Below, one piece after another: positions 26,167 to 35,357 of a stretch of 64,000 nt of DNA. The translations under genes were made by a program, and so were the position numbers. The notes below the pieces were generated by a model. It worked only from the letters and a program-made list of their open reading frames with translations. It searched no databases and was not told the origin of the DNA. The stretch's first letter is position 1. Each line of letters begins with the position of its first letter. Source of the stretch: Chloroflexota bacterium (GTDB lineage Bacteria > Chloroflexota > Anaerolineae > Anaerolineales > UBA11579); the NCBI GenBank assembly GCA_018662365.1, contig JABJGH010000030.1, positions 62,001-126,000 on the forward strand, given 5' to 3'.

Positions 26167-27663
26167 ATGAATAAGAAACGAATTTTCCTCACCGGCGCAG
26201 GAGGAACTATGGGGGGCGCCGCATTAAAAGAATTTATTAAACCCGAGCAAATACAATCCTTTGACCTCGTCATTTTAGACCTCCCCACAGAGAAGAATAA
26301 AAAGAAATTACTACCTATTGTCGAAAAACATGGAATCGAGATCATTTGGGGAGATCTCACCCAATATGAAGATGTCCTTAAAGGTGTGACGGGGGCAGAT
26401 TATGTGCTACATGCTGCCGCTTTCATCCCCCCCGCTGCAGACCATTATCCCGATAAAGTAATGGAAATTAATGTCGGAGCAGCACGCAATATCGTCAATG
26501 CGATCAAAGCCCAACCTGAACCGGATAATATCAAATTAGTTAACGTTGGCACAGTGGCTGAAACGGGCGACCGTACACCTCCCATCCATGTCGGACGGAT
26601 AGGTGACCCGATCATGCCCAGTGTCTTTGATATGTACGCCGTTTCAAAGGTGGAAGCCGAACGAATCGTAGCAGAATCCGGCTTGAGATATTGGGTATCC
26701 CTCCGCCAAACTTTTATATTGACCACAGAGGCTGTGCCAAATCCGATCATGTTCCATTCCCCCCTCAACACCTGCATGGAAGCCTGCACTGTGGAAAATG
26801 CTGGGTTAGTCCTATTAAATGTGACCAACCCCGATTTGCCCGGAAATTTCTGGCGAAATTTCTATAATATTGGAGATGGCCCCGCCAGCCGGTTTACCTA
26901 TGAAGAATTTATGGAAAAGACTTCAAAAATCAGTGGTTTTGATTATAAAAAGGTTTATCAACGAAATTGGTTCAGTACCCGAAATTTCCATTGTCAGTAT
27001 TATGAGGATTCCTGGGTACTCAACAAATACCTGAACCACCAGCAAACCGGCTTGGCAGACTATTTCAAAAAATTAAAAAAAGAAACCAGTTTATTCCAGC
27101 GATTACTTACCAAATGGATGCCTAAAAAGTTATTAAAAGAGAAAGTATTTGTGCCATTAGCTTCAGCCACACCAGATGCAACTCAATACTGGATAGAAAA
27201 TAGAAACGACCTCAGGGTATCCGCTTTCTTTGGCAGTCGAGAAGACCATGCGCAAATCAGGGGCTGGGAAGATAGAGTAGCTTCTCTAGATTGGTACAAC
27301 TATAAACGTTTAGGCCATGGTTATGATGAAGAGAAATCCACCAAAGAACTTGATCTAAAAGATATGCAGAAAGCTGCCAAATTTCGGGGAGGAAAATGTA
27401 AATCGATAAAAATGGAAAAGGGCGATCTTTACCAGAAGTTAAACTGGCAGTGTGCCTTTAATCATACCTTTGAAGCCACCCCAAATTTGGTACTCAAAGG
27501 GGGGCACTGGTGTCCAGAATGCTCTCCCCCGGCTTGGAATTATGATGCCCAAGCCAAGGTGAGCCACTTCATCGCGCAAGCTTGGTACGCCCACCACCAA
27601 CCTGATGAAAACAATTATTACCCCGAAGATTGTGTTTACGATCTCCAAGAGAAAACTGCTTAA
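26167..27663 (+). CDS. NAD-dependent epimerase/dehydratase-type SDR fused to a zinc-finger-like domain
   Basis: A 498-residue protein. Residues 4-12 are the glycine-rich TGAGGTMGG. YAVSKVEAER supplies the catalytic Tyr-xxx-Lys (YxxxK), and the extended SDR core runs to about 300. After a linker, residues about 420-480 read GGKCKS, then LNWQCAFNHTFEATPNLVLKGGHWCPEC. This Cys-Cys-His-Cys-Cys layout matches treble-clef zinc fingers usually seen in homing-endonuclease-like and viral proteins. The fusion is unusual. Substrate unknown; the nearby MarR operator suggests induction by a small molecule. Confidence 0.75.
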   Translation: MNKKRIFLTGAGGTMGGAALKEFIKPEQIQSFDLVILDLPTEKNKKKLLPIVEKHGIEIIWGDLTQYEDVLKGVTGADYVLHAAAFIPPAADHYPDKVMEINVGAARNIVNAIKAQPEPDNIKLVNVGTVAETGDRTPPIHVGRIGDPIMPSVFDMYAVSKVEAERIVAESGLRYWVSLRQTFILTTEAVPNPIMFHSPLNTCMEACTVENAGLVLLNVTNPDLPGNFWRNFYNIGDGPASRFTYEEFMEKTSKISGFDYKKVYQRNWFSTRNFHCQYYEDSWVLNKYLNHQQTGLADYFKKLKKETSLFQRLLTKWMPKKLLKEKVFVPLASATPDATQYWIENRNDLRVSAFFGSREDHAQIRGWEDRVASLDWYNYKRLGHGYDEEKSTKELDLKDMQKAAKFRGGKCKSIKMEKGDLYQKLNWQCAFNHTFEATPNLVLKGGHWCPECSPPAWNYDAQAKVSHFIAQAWYAHHQPDENNYYPEDCVYDLQEKTA

Positions 27664-27699
27664 AGAAAAAGAGGCTCGAAATTCGAGCCTCTTTTTCTT
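27663..27699. terminator. bidirectional terminator, perfect palindrome
   Basis: An 18-base arm (27663-27680) and its exact complement (27682-27699) around a single base, with A- and T-runs at the ends. It separates the convergent SDR-fusion and phosphoribosyltransferase genes. Confidence 0.9.
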
Positions 27700-27702
27700 G
27701 TC

Positions 27703-28269
27703 TTAAGGTTTGTCTCCGTCCAACCAAACGGGCAAATGTCCGAGTGAAATGAAGCCTTCCCATTTTTCAGGATCACCTTCAGTTAGGATCGCCGCCTCAG
27801 CTGCGATATTAGCTCCTGCCAATTCCATCACTTTTTTCATTCCTTGTTGGGTCGAACCCGTGCTCACAACATCATCCAACAATATAACGGGTTTTCCCTT
27901 AATCAATCCCCAATCTTTCTCATCTAGATATAATGTTTGCGGTACACCAGTAGTTATAGACACCGTTTCAGCTTTCAGTGCATCCCCCATATAAGGTTTA
28001 TAACTCTTTCGCAAAACCACATAGGGCTTTTTCGTCTCAACAGATAGCGCATGCACCAGAGGAATACTTTTGGCTTCAGCGGTCACCAATGCAAAATAGT
28101 CCAGATCTTTGATTTTATCAGCCAGTCCTTTTGCACAAGCCTCCACCAGTTCAGTATCCCCCAGGATGTTCAAAATAGCGATCGTTACTCCCGGTGCCAC
28201 CTCGAATAAAGTTAGTTCACGATCGATTCCTGCAATATTGATTGGAAATGTTTTTCGTTCTTCAGACAT
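27703..28269 (-). CDS. adenine phosphoribosyltransferase-like protein
   Basis: 188 residues from ATG 28269 (GAGGAGG about ten bases upstream; an earlier codon at 28287 is less likely). The PRPP-binding motif VILLDDVVSTGST is intact. The LVTAEAKSIPLVHALS and YVVLRKSYKPY stretches resemble the APRT/Xpt branch of type I phosphoribosyltransferases. It probably salvages a purine base to its nucleotide; base specificity is unclear, and a separate Xpt exists at 37.5 kb. Confidence 0.8.
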   Translation of the reverse strand: MSEERKTFPINIAGIDRELTLFEVAPGVTIAILNILGDTELVEACAKGLADKIKDLDYFALVTAEAKSIPLVHALSVETKKPYVVLRKSYKPYMGDALKAETVSITTGVPQTLYLDEKDWGLIKGKPVILLDDVVSTGSTQQGMKKVMELAGANIAAEAAILTEGDPEKWEGFISLGHLPVWLDGDKP

Positions 28270-28343
28270 TAGGATTCTCCTCCTCAATGGGACGCTTAAA
28301 CCGCCCTATTATATCAAGTCTTTTTCCTCAAATTCCTACGTGA

Positions 28344-28349
28344 TATAAT
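28344..28349 (+). promoter_or_regulatory. extended -10 of a leaderless promoter
   Basis: TGA-TATAAT ending eight bases before the ATG at 28358, with no ribosome binding site. Confidence 0.55.
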
Positions 28350-28357
28350 CCGAAAAT

Positions 28358-29368
28358 ATGCATAAATCTAGGCAAATTCTCCTATTAATTGGTCTTTCTC
28401 TGATTTTAATACTCTCAAGTTGTTCTCCAGCAAATAATCAGTTGGAATTGGCAGTCCCAATCAATTCGGGTAATTCTGTTTCGGACCAAAATCTCGAAAA
28501 TAAAGATATTCCCTCAGTTGAAACAAATCCTGAACCTGAAGCGATCGTTAACCCTACATCTTTACCCACAGACATTCCAAATGAGCCTACTCAAACAGCT
28601 CATCCTGATTGGACTGCGACCCCGGACTTGCGTTTACTCCCCCATCAGTGGCGTTCCTGGCCAGTTGTTCCAGAGATCAGCGAATTTTCGAAAAAGCTTT
28701 ATCTTTCAGGCATAGCTATGGGCAACGACCCCAGCAATTTTTCGAAGATCGGTGATTGCCAAAGTCAACCCGAAGTGTTTTTCGGAATTTATGATACTCC
28801 TGGGAAATTCAATCTAAACGCAAACAATCAATACTTGCAAATCACATTAGACCAATACCAGGGTTCATTTAGTCGTGATAGTGTCGCCGTGGCGAATGGC
28901 ATGTCTGTCGCCTCCGAATTCTCTCCCCTTTGGGCGCATAACTCAGCATGTCAGGGGGCTGAGACACCCATGCAATGTGAAAACCGATTACATAACCCTA
29001 GTATCGCCATCATTAGCTTAGGCACAAATTGGCCAAGCGGTGCACTAGAAGCCTTTGAAAATAATCTTAGGAAAATTGTTGAATACAACATCGCTGAGGG
29101 CGTATTACCCATTTTGACAACCAAGGCCGATTTTGCAAATGAGGGAGATCTTATAAACCAAACAATGGCTGCGATTGCATATGAATTTGACATCCCCCTT
29201 TGGAACTTTTGGCGCACGGTGCAACATTTACCCAACCAAGGTATTGACCCAGTAGAGAGTGGGGGAAGTATTTACTTGGTGCCCGCCGCCTGGGATATTA
29301 AAAGTTTCTCAGGGCTAGAAATATTAGATTTGGTCTGGTCCACTTTAAACGATCAAGTTCCCCATTAA
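28358..29368 (+). CDS. secreted lipoprotein, SGNH-hydrolase-like
   Basis: A 336-residue protein with lipoprotein signal LILILSSCSP (Cys22) and a Pro/Thr-rich linker to about residue 90. The globular domain contains SKIGDCQSQPE, a variant of SGNH block I, and AIISLGTNWPSGALEAFENNLRKIVEY in the place of block III GxND. The catalytic Asp-x-x-His is not obvious, so esterase activity is uncertain. Chloroflexota genomes often carry such extracytoplasmic SGNH-like lipoproteins. The transcript appears leaderless. Confidence 0.65.
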   Translation: MHKSRQILLLIGLSLILILSSCSPANNQLELAVPINSGNSVSDQNLENKDIPSVETNPEPEAIVNPTSLPTDIPNEPTQTAHPDWTATPDLRLLPHQWRSWPVVPEISEFSKKLYLSGIAMGNDPSNFSKIGDCQSQPEVFFGIYDTPGKFNLNANNQYLQITLDQYQGSFSRDSVAVANGMSVASEFSPLWAHNSACQGAETPMQCENRLHNPSIAIISLGTNWPSGALEAFENNLRKIVEYNIAEGVLPILTTKADFANEGDLINQTMAAIAYEFDIPLWNFWRTVQHLPNQGIDPVESGGSIYLVPAAWDIKSFSGLEILDLVWSTLNDQVPH

Positions 29369-29453
29369 TAAATATTCTAAGACCGACGACACAGAGAAAC
29401 CCTAAAGAATTACTTAAGTGTACAATTATTCGAAGCTAATAATTGGAGAGCAA

Positions 29454-29705
29454 ATGCCCCGAAAATTCATTATTTTATTAATATTTTTAATCTCCTTCAC
29501 GTCCGCATGTAGTGCTCTGGCATATAACGAAACTACCCTGACTTTACCCGCCGGTGCCCAGTCACCTTTATCTGAATGGTTCCAGGTTTATTTTTCTGAT
29601 CCTGGCGGGGCAAATAGCAGACCCAACGCGGCGGCCCAGATGCCATATTGGCCGAAGCTATTCGTGATGCACACGCCAGCATCGATATCGCCATCTACGA
29701 TTTAA
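29454..29705 (+). pseudogene. phospholipase D-like lipoprotein, N-terminal fragment before a frameshift
   Basis: ATG 29454 with GGAGAG upstream begins a lipoprotein signal (IFLISFTSACSA). The frame continues through LSEWFQVYFSDPGGANSRPN, then drifts into unrelated sequence at about 29630 inside a GC-rich GCGGCGGCC stretch. The downstream frame takes up the expected GGPDAILAEAIRDA. One missing base between about 29625 and 29640 would restore a single gene of about 350 residues. Confidence 0.7.
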
Positions 29706-30511
29706 ATTTATGGAACATCCGTGATGCCCTATTGGATGCTCAACGCAATGGGGTAGTGGTTCGCATGGTGGTGGAAAGTGACAACCTTGACCGCAACGAA
29801 TTTCAGGATTTGATCGAGGCAGGCATTCCGGTCTTAGGCGACCGCCATGAAGCTTTTATGCATAATAAATTCATCGTGATCGATCGGTACCAAGTTTGGA
29901 CAGGGTCCATGAATATGACCCTAAATGGCGCTTATCATAACGATAACAATTTGGTTCAGATCAACTCCACCCAATTGGCAGAAAATTATTTAGTAGAATT
30001 CGAAGAAATGTTCACCGAAGATCTCTTCGGAAACGAGTCACCAAGCAACACCCCCAACCCACATATAGAATTAAACGGCACACCCATTGAGACATATTTT
30101 TCACCAGATGATGGTGTACAATCACAAATCGTAAACCTAATCAATAATGCCCAAGAAAGTGTTTATTTCATGGCTTTTGCCTTCACAGCCGACCCCATCA
30201 GTCTAGCCCTCCTCAATGCAGATGCCCGCGGATTAGATGTATCGGGGGTGATCGAAAGGGGACAGTCAAATAATATGGGCAGCGACTATCAAGCCCTGGT
30301 TAACGCAGGGCTAAATGTCATCCTCGATTCAAATCCCAAAAACATGCACCATAAGGTGATCATCATTGATGAACAGATCATCATTACAGGGTCATATAAC
30401 TTCAGCCGTGCTGCTGAAGAACGCAATGATGAGAATGTATTGATTTTATATAACTCAGAAATCGCAGAGATTTATTTGGAAGAATTTGACAATGTGTTTG
30501 GGTCAAAATAA
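29648..30511 (+). CDS. phospholipase D-like protein, catalytic part (frameshifted from its signal peptide)
   Basis: Two HKD-type motifs are present: HNKFIVIDRYQVWTGSMN and, about 150 residues later, HHKVIIIDEQIIITGSYNFSRAAEERNDEN. Both have His, Lys and Asp, so the two-lobed phospholipase D/nuclease site is complete. Residues that belong N-terminally lie in the other frame (29454-29705). The apparent start at 29648 (TTG) is only where that frame opens. Family members hydrolyse phosphodiesters of lipids or DNA. If the frameshift is real the protein would lack its export signal; it may instead be a sequence error. Confidence 0.75.
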   Translation: MAEAIRDAHASIDIAIYDLNLWNIRDALLDAQRNGVVVRMVVESDNLDRNEFQDLIEAGIPVLGDRHEAFMHNKFIVIDRYQVWTGSMNMTLNGAYHNDNNLVQINSTQLAENYLVEFEEMFTEDLFGNESPSNTPNPHIELNGTPIETYFSPDDGVQSQIVNLINNAQESVYFMAFAFTADPISLALLNADARGLDVSGVIERGQSNNMGSDYQALVNAGLNVILDSNPKNMHHKVIIIDEQIIITGSYNFSRAAEERNDENVLILYNSEIAEIYLEEFDNVFGSK

Positions 30512-30525
30512 ATAAATGCTATAAT
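30498..30525 (+). promoter_or_regulatory. candidate promoter for the HerA-like ATPase gene
   Basis: TTGGGT (30498-30503), 16 bases, TATAAT (30520-30525), 41 bases before the ATG. AAAGAGG serves as ribosome binding site. Confidence 0.5.
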
Positions 30526-30566
30526 TTGCACTAGCACCTAAATATTACTTTTTAAAGAGGTTTTAA

Positions 30567-33044
30567 ATGCTTAATACCGACGGAAAATTTTTTCTTGGCA
30601 AAGATCTTTCATCCGAAGAATCTGTCCTGTACGATCCAGATGACCTGACCACCCATGCCGTAGTTTTGGGCATGACTGGGTCTGGTAAGACCGGGCTTTG
30701 CATAGACTTGCTCGAAGAAGCCGCATTAAATAATATCCCCGCCTTGCTCATTGATCCCAAGGGCGACATGACCAACGCCCTCTTGCACTTTCCCGATCTG
30801 CTCCCCTCAGATTTTCAACCCTGGATCAACCCCGATGAAGCCCGCCGCGACGATAAAACCCTTGAAGAAGCCGCTGAAGGAAAAGCTGCCCTATGGAAAA
30901 AAGGATTAAAAGGTTGGGGTATTGGCAAAGAACGCATCACGGCCCTCAAGAATTCGGCTCATTTCGCCATCTATACTCCAGGGTCAGATGCTGGCATTCC
31001 CATTAGCATTCTTGCGTCTTTAAAAGCACCTGAACTCGCATGGAAAGGCAATGAAGAACTTTTGCGTGAGAAGATCTCGGGTACCGTGACGGCAATCCTT
31101 GGGCTGGTGGGGATGAATGATATTGACCCCGTCCGCTCCCGAGAACATATCTTATTAGCCAACATATTCGAGGATGCCTGGAGCCAAGGAAGGGACCTTG
31201 ACCTCGCTGAACTAATCATGCGTACTCAAAATCCTCCCTTCGAAAAATTAGGTGTCTTTGACCTAAACACATTTTTTGCTGAAAAGGATCGATTTGAACT
31301 TGCGATGCTGCTAAATAATATCTTGGCAGCCCCCACATTCCAAACCTGGATCACCGGGCAGCCATTAGACATCCCCAGCCTGCTCTTTGGTCCAGATGGC
31401 CGTCCTCGACACAGCGTTTTCTACATCGCCCATCTCAATGATGCCGAGCGCATGTTCTTTGTCACCTTGCTCTATTCAGCTGTCGAAACATGGATGCGTG
31501 CCCAGTCTGGGTCAACATCTTTAAGGGCGATAATGTATTTCGATGAGATTTTCGGTTATCTCCCCCCTGTTAGTAATCCTCCCTCAAAACCGCTAATGCT
31601 GCGCATGCTCAAGCAAGCCCGCGCCTTTGGGGTTGGGCAAGTCTTGGTCACCCAAAACCCGGTCGATGTGGATTATAAAGCGCTCTCAAATGCGGGCACC
31701 TGGATGATTGGCAAATTACAAACTGAACGAGACAAAGAACGCTTATTAGATGGTCTTGAGGGAGCAGCCTCAGGCAACCTCAATCGTAAAGAATATGACA
31801 AGTTGATCTCTAAATTGGGGAAAAGAGAATTCTTACTTCATAATGTACATGAAAAGAAACCTCAAATTTTCGGCACCCGCTGGGCCATGAACTACCTTGC
31901 CGGCCCTCTGACCCGAACGCATATTCCAGCCCTCAATGAAATGGTCGGTGCTGAAATAACCGCTGGAGAGACCAAAACAACTTCTCAGGCTGAAAAGAAA
32001 GTTGTAGAACCAAAGAAATCCAAAGCTGCCTCATCAAATAGCGAGGGTTCAGAAACCCGCCCAGCTATTCCTGCGAGCATTGGCGAATACTTTTTGCCTA
32101 ATAATCTAAACCTAGGGAAAGCCTATAAAGAAGCCGGATTAACGCCACCAGAGAAAACATCTTCGCAGAGCATCCTTTATAAACCCGTACTTCTTGCACA
32201 GGCAAATGTACGTTATTTACAACGTCAATATAATTTAGATCATGAAACAAAAACAACTGCTTTAGTGCCAACGCCTGATAGACGCGGCGTTGTCAGATGG
32301 GAAGAATTTACCAATTCCGAAGTAGATCCCAAATCCATAGAGAATTACCCTGTTCCAAATGCACGATTCGCTGTGTTAGAAGGGGCATTAGGGAATGGCA
32401 AATTACTTAGTTCTCTCGAAAAAGATTTTGTCGATTTTGTTTATCGCAATAGCGAGATCAAAGTGATGACCAGCAAAGAACTAAAAATATTTGCAGGTCC
32501 CCCAACCACGCAGGGCGAATTCCGTAAAACCCTCTCAGAGGCTGCAAAAAAATCACGTGATGCGGAAATAAAAAAATTAGAAACAAAATATAAGACCAAG
32601 ATCCAATCTGTTCAAAAGAAACTTAACCGTGAAAAAAGAGAATTAACAGAAGACCAGGAAGAACTAAGCCAAAGAAAAATGGTAGAACTCGGCACCCACG
32701 CTGAAAACCTCTTAGGTTTATTCACGGGTAGAGGAAGCAGCCGGAAGGTGTCCACCTCCCTTTCTAAACGCCGCATGACCTCAAAAGCAAAATCGGACGT
32801 TGAAGAATCTGTAGATGCGATTGCCGAACTTGAAAAAGAGTTATTAGAAATTTCAGGTGAGGTTGAATTAGCCGTGGATGAGGTTGAGGAAAAATGGGAA
32901 ATGATTGCCTCAGAAATCGAAGAGCTTCCGGTCACTCCCTACAAAAAGGATATACTGATCGATCTGTATGGTGTAGCTTGGATGCCCTTCCATGTGATCG
33001 AAGTTGGAAAAAAGGTAACCGAATTGCCTGGTTACAAGGCCTGA
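30567..33044 (+). CDS. HerA/VirB4-type ATPase with C-terminal coiled coil
   Basis: An 825-residue cytoplasmic ATPase. Walker A GMTGSGKT is near residues 35-42 and ALLIDPKGDM follows. Walker B is IMYFDEIFGYLPP, and VLVTQNPVDVDYKALSNAG is a sensor-like segment typical of DUF87/HerA and TraG-like pumps. Residues from about 480 are low-complexity, then a C-terminal part rich in charged heptads (AAKKSRDAEIKKLETKYK and onward) predicts a long coiled coil. These ATPases translocate DNA or assemble as hexamers. No NurA nuclease or conjugation gene adjoins, so the partner and role are open. Confidence 0.8.
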   Translation: MLNTDGKFFLGKDLSSEESVLYDPDDLTTHAVVLGMTGSGKTGLCIDLLEEAALNNIPALLIDPKGDMTNALLHFPDLLPSDFQPWINPDEARRDDKTLEEAAEGKAALWKKGLKGWGIGKERITALKNSAHFAIYTPGSDAGIPISILASLKAPELAWKGNEELLREKISGTVTAILGLVGMNDIDPVRSREHILLANIFEDAWSQGRDLDLAELIMRTQNPPFEKLGVFDLNTFFAEKDRFELAMLLNNILAAPTFQTWITGQPLDIPSLLFGPDGRPRHSVFYIAHLNDAERMFFVTLLYSAVETWMRAQSGSTSLRAIMYFDEIFGYLPPVSNPPSKPLMLRMLKQARAFGVGQVLVTQNPVDVDYKALSNAGTWMIGKLQTERDKERLLDGLEGAASGNLNRKEYDKLISKLGKREFLLHNVHEKKPQIFGTRWAMNYLAGPLTRTHIPALNEMVGAEITAGETKTTSQAEKKVVEPKKSKAASSNSEGSETRPAIPASIGEYFLPNNLNLGKAYKEAGLTPPEKTSSQSILYKPVLLAQANVRYLQRQYNLDHETKTTALVPTPDRRGVVRWEEFTNSEVDPKSIENYPVPNARFAVLEGALGNGKLLSSLEKDFVDFVYRNSEIKVMTSKELKIFAGPPTTQGEFRKTLSEAAKKSRDAEIKKLETKYKTKIQSVQKKLNREKRELTEDQEELSQRKMVELGTHAENLLGLFTGRGSSRKVSTSLSKRRMTSKAKSDVEESVDAIAELEKELLEISGEVELAVDEVEEKWEMIASEIEELPVTPYKKDILIDLYGVAWMPFHVIEVGKKVTELPGYKA

Positions 33045-33078
33045 AATAGTTTATTAATAAGCAATCTTAGAAAACCAT

Positions 33079-33115
33079 AAAACACAGCCTGAAATTACTG
33101 GCTGTGTTTTATAAT
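33079..33115 (+). terminator. terminator overlapping a -10 element
   Basis: An 11-pair stem (33079-33089 with 33100-33110, AAAACACAGCC and its complement) ends the ATPase unit. The last T of its tract is also the first base of TATAAT (33110-33115), which lies ten bases before the next ATG at 33126. Confidence 0.75.
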
Positions 33116-33125
33116 CCAATTTGAT

Positions 33126-33692
33126 ATGAATGATTTGTACTACACCCTCAAAGATAAGGATGGAAAATTAGTCCATGTGACTTTACACCGCGATGGCCGG
33201 TTGAAGAAAACTGTACGGTGGGGGTGGCAACCAGATGGCAGCTTATTGATCAGAGTGCCTAAAAGATACCCGAAGCGAAAATTTTTAAGCTTATTGGTGG
33301 ATATCCAAAACCAACTTCTGAAAACAAAAAGGCGATCTACCCGCCGTACGGACGCCGACCTCCAAAAGCGTGCAGAAGTTCTTAATAAAAAGAATTTTAA
33401 CGGACAGGTGAGTTGGGAGGCGATACGCTGGGTGAGCAATATGAACTCCCGGTTAGGCAGTTGCACCCGGGGGGGACCCACAGATGGTCATATCCGCATT
33501 AGTGACAAGATTAAATCTTGGCCTACTTGGGTGATCGACTATATCATCGCCCACGAAATGACCCACCGGCTTCACAGCAACCATAGCAAAGAATTTTGGA
33601 AAGCCCTTAGAACAGCGTATCCGCTCACTGACAAAGCCGAGGGTTTTATTGAAGGCATCACCCATGCAAAAAGCTGGCATTTAGATGAGTAA
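33126..33692 (+). CDS. DUF45/YgjP-type M48-like metallopeptidase
   Basis: A 188-residue protein with HEMTH (HExxH zinc site) followed by LHSNHSKEFW, whose His/Glu context matches the YgjP/DUF45 family. RLGSCTRGG and WVIDYIIAHEM are also family hallmarks. It is shorter than the usual 220-240 residues at the N-terminus. The family is assumed to be a zinc metalloprotease; substrates are unknown. TATAAT ten bases upstream and the lack of a ribosome binding site suggest a near-leaderless mRNA. Confidence 0.85.
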   Translation: MNDLYYTLKDKDGKLVHVTLHRDGRLKKTVRWGWQPDGSLLIRVPKRYPKRKFLSLLVDIQNQLLKTKRRSTRRTDADLQKRAEVLNKKNFNGQVSWEAIRWVSNMNSRLGSCTRGGPTDGHIRISDKIKSWPTWVIDYIIAHEMTHRLHSNHSKEFWKALRTAYPLTDKAEGFIEGITHAKSWHLDE

Positions 33693-33757
33693 GTTTCCCC
33701 TTTCGGATTGAATCAATCTCGTAAACAAACACATCAATAAAATGTTTTGGACATCCA

Positions 33758-34366
33758 ATGAATATAAACCCGAACCTTTCCCCCCTCCTCATCCTTCTCG
33801 CATTTGCTCTGTATGGTTTGGTCCATTCATTTACAGCCTCACTCATCTTAAAAGAGAAAACTCGACAAGTTTTTGGTATTATTGCCGACCGCTATTACCG
33901 AATTTTCTATATCCTATTTGCAATTTTAAGTTTCATCCCCGTTTATGCGCTGGTCTATTGGCTGCCAGACCGATCTTGGTACAGTCTTTCCGCACCCTGG
34001 TCCATACTTTTTAATTTGATCAGATTTATCTCTGCGGTATTAATCCTCATCAGTGCAGCCCAAACAGGGCTAATGCAATTTATTGGTTTTTCCCAAGCAC
34101 TTGGCTCAGTTGAAAAAGATCAGCTCAACATAAATGGTTTAAACAAGTTTATGCGTCATCCGATTTATACCTTTACCAATACATTCTTTTGGTTTTCCCC
34201 GACGATGAGCCAGAATACTGCCGCCTTTTATTTAGCGATCACGCTATACAGCATTATTGGTGCCATTTACGAAGAAAGAAAATTGGTCGAAGAGTATGGA
34301 CAGGCTTACATAGATTATCAAGCAGAGACCCCCATGCTGATTCCCTTTCTGAAAAAAAAGGCTTAG
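33758..34366 (+). CDS. isoprenylcysteine-methyltransferase/NnrU-like membrane protein
   Basis: A 202-residue protein with about five hydrophobic helices. The C-terminal signature is intact: GLNKFMRHPIYTF, then EERKLVEEYGQAYIDYQAETPMLIPF. This RHPxY...EExxL...YxxY...P pattern is that of ICMT/PEMT-like integral membrane methyltransferases and NnrU relatives. The acceptor substrate is unknown. Ribosome binding site weak. Confidence 0.75.
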   Translation: MNINPNLSPLLILLAFALYGLVHSFTASLILKEKTRQVFGIIADRYYRIFYILFAILSFIPVYALVYWLPDRSWYSLSAPWSILFNLIRFISAVLILISAAQTGLMQFIGFSQALGSVEKDQLNINGLNKFMRHPIYTFTNTFFWFSPTMSQNTAAFYLAITLYSIIGAIYEERKLVEEYGQAYIDYQAETPMLIPFLKKKA

Positions 34367-34378
34367 ATTTAATTCATT

Positions 34379-35356
34379 CTAACTAGTTAACACTACAACC
34401 AGGGTTTCTAAGGCTAAATCCCCACTAATTTTTCCCGTCTTGATCTGCAGATCATAATCCAGCAGTTTTCGATAGATCGTTTCTAAAGTCATGAGGGGAA
34501 TTGTTTTTGCTTGCGCGAATAATTTCTTTGCCCTAAAAGGATGAATCCCGAGTTCACTCGCTGCAGTGCCTTCAAGGCCACCTTTTTCAAATATCTCCCG
34601 AGTTTGCAATAATAATCTGAAATGTCCTACTAAACTGAAAAATAATGGCAGGGCGTCTCGTTCATCCAGCAATAATTGAAGCATATCCATCGCTAAACGC
34701 CCATTACCTGAGGCTATTCCATCGATCAATTTGAAGAAATCACCTTGGCGTCCTGCAAATGCCGCCAATAGATCGACATCGTTGACATCCACAGGGCGAG
34801 AATAATTCACATATGCAAGCAGTTTCACAACCTCATTGGCTGCGATGCGCGGTTCCTCTGCCACCATTTCCGCCAACAATGCAGCAGCCTGGGGTTCAAA
34901 GGAACCTCCTTGCTCTTTTGCATAATGGGAGATCCATTTTGCCATTTCAGGACCGCTCAAATTGCGATAAGCTCGCATATAAACTCGTTCACCCGCTCCT
35001 TTTGCCCATTTTAACAACCAGTTTTTTGGGGTGAGGGTTCTTTTTTCCATCAGCACCAAAGCTGTGCTCTGTGGCAGATCTTCCAATAATGCTAGGAATT
35101 TTTCCTGCCCTTCTTTTCGGGTGATTTTTTTGCTTGCATTATCCATGACCACCATGCGGCGTGAACTCAGAAATGGAAGAACGCTAGCCGAGTTTTTTAA
35201 CTCATCATAATCAAATTTCTTTCCATCCAATCTGGTTACATTTAATTCTGCGGTAGTGGGATCCCCTAATTTTTCCTGCATGCCATCCACAAATTGCGCC
35301 ATACCAAATTCATCTTCCCCATGTAGGATGTAAACGATCGGTGCAGGAACGCTCAT
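34379..35356 (-). CDS. holA: DNA polymerase III delta subunit
   Basis: A 325-residue HolA-type clamp-loader protein. The N-terminal YILHGEDEF replaces a Walker A, as usual for delta. LDGKKFDYDELKNSASVLPFLSSRRMVVM and the C-terminal segment LEGTAASELGIHPFRAKKLFAQAK are the conserved HolA regions. Delta opens the beta clamp during replication. GAGGA precedes the ATG; it follows the DUF6391 gene by one base on the minus strand. Confidence 0.88.
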   Translation of the reverse strand: MSVPAPIVYILHGEDEFGMAQFVDGMQEKLGDPTTAELNVTRLDGKKFDYDELKNSASVLPFLSSRRMVVMDNASKKITRKEGQEKFLALLEDLPQSTALVLMEKRTLTPKNWLLKWAKGAGERVYMRAYRNLSGPEMAKWISHYAKEQGGSFEPQAAALLAEMVAEEPRIAANEVVKLLAYVNYSRPVDVNDVDLLAAFAGRQGDFFKLIDGIASGNGRLAMDMLQLLLDERDALPLFFSLVGHFRLLLQTREIFEKGGLEGTAASELGIHPFRAKKLFAQAKTIPLMTLETIYRKLLDYDLQIKTGKISGDLALETLVVVLTS

Positions 35357-35357
35357 T

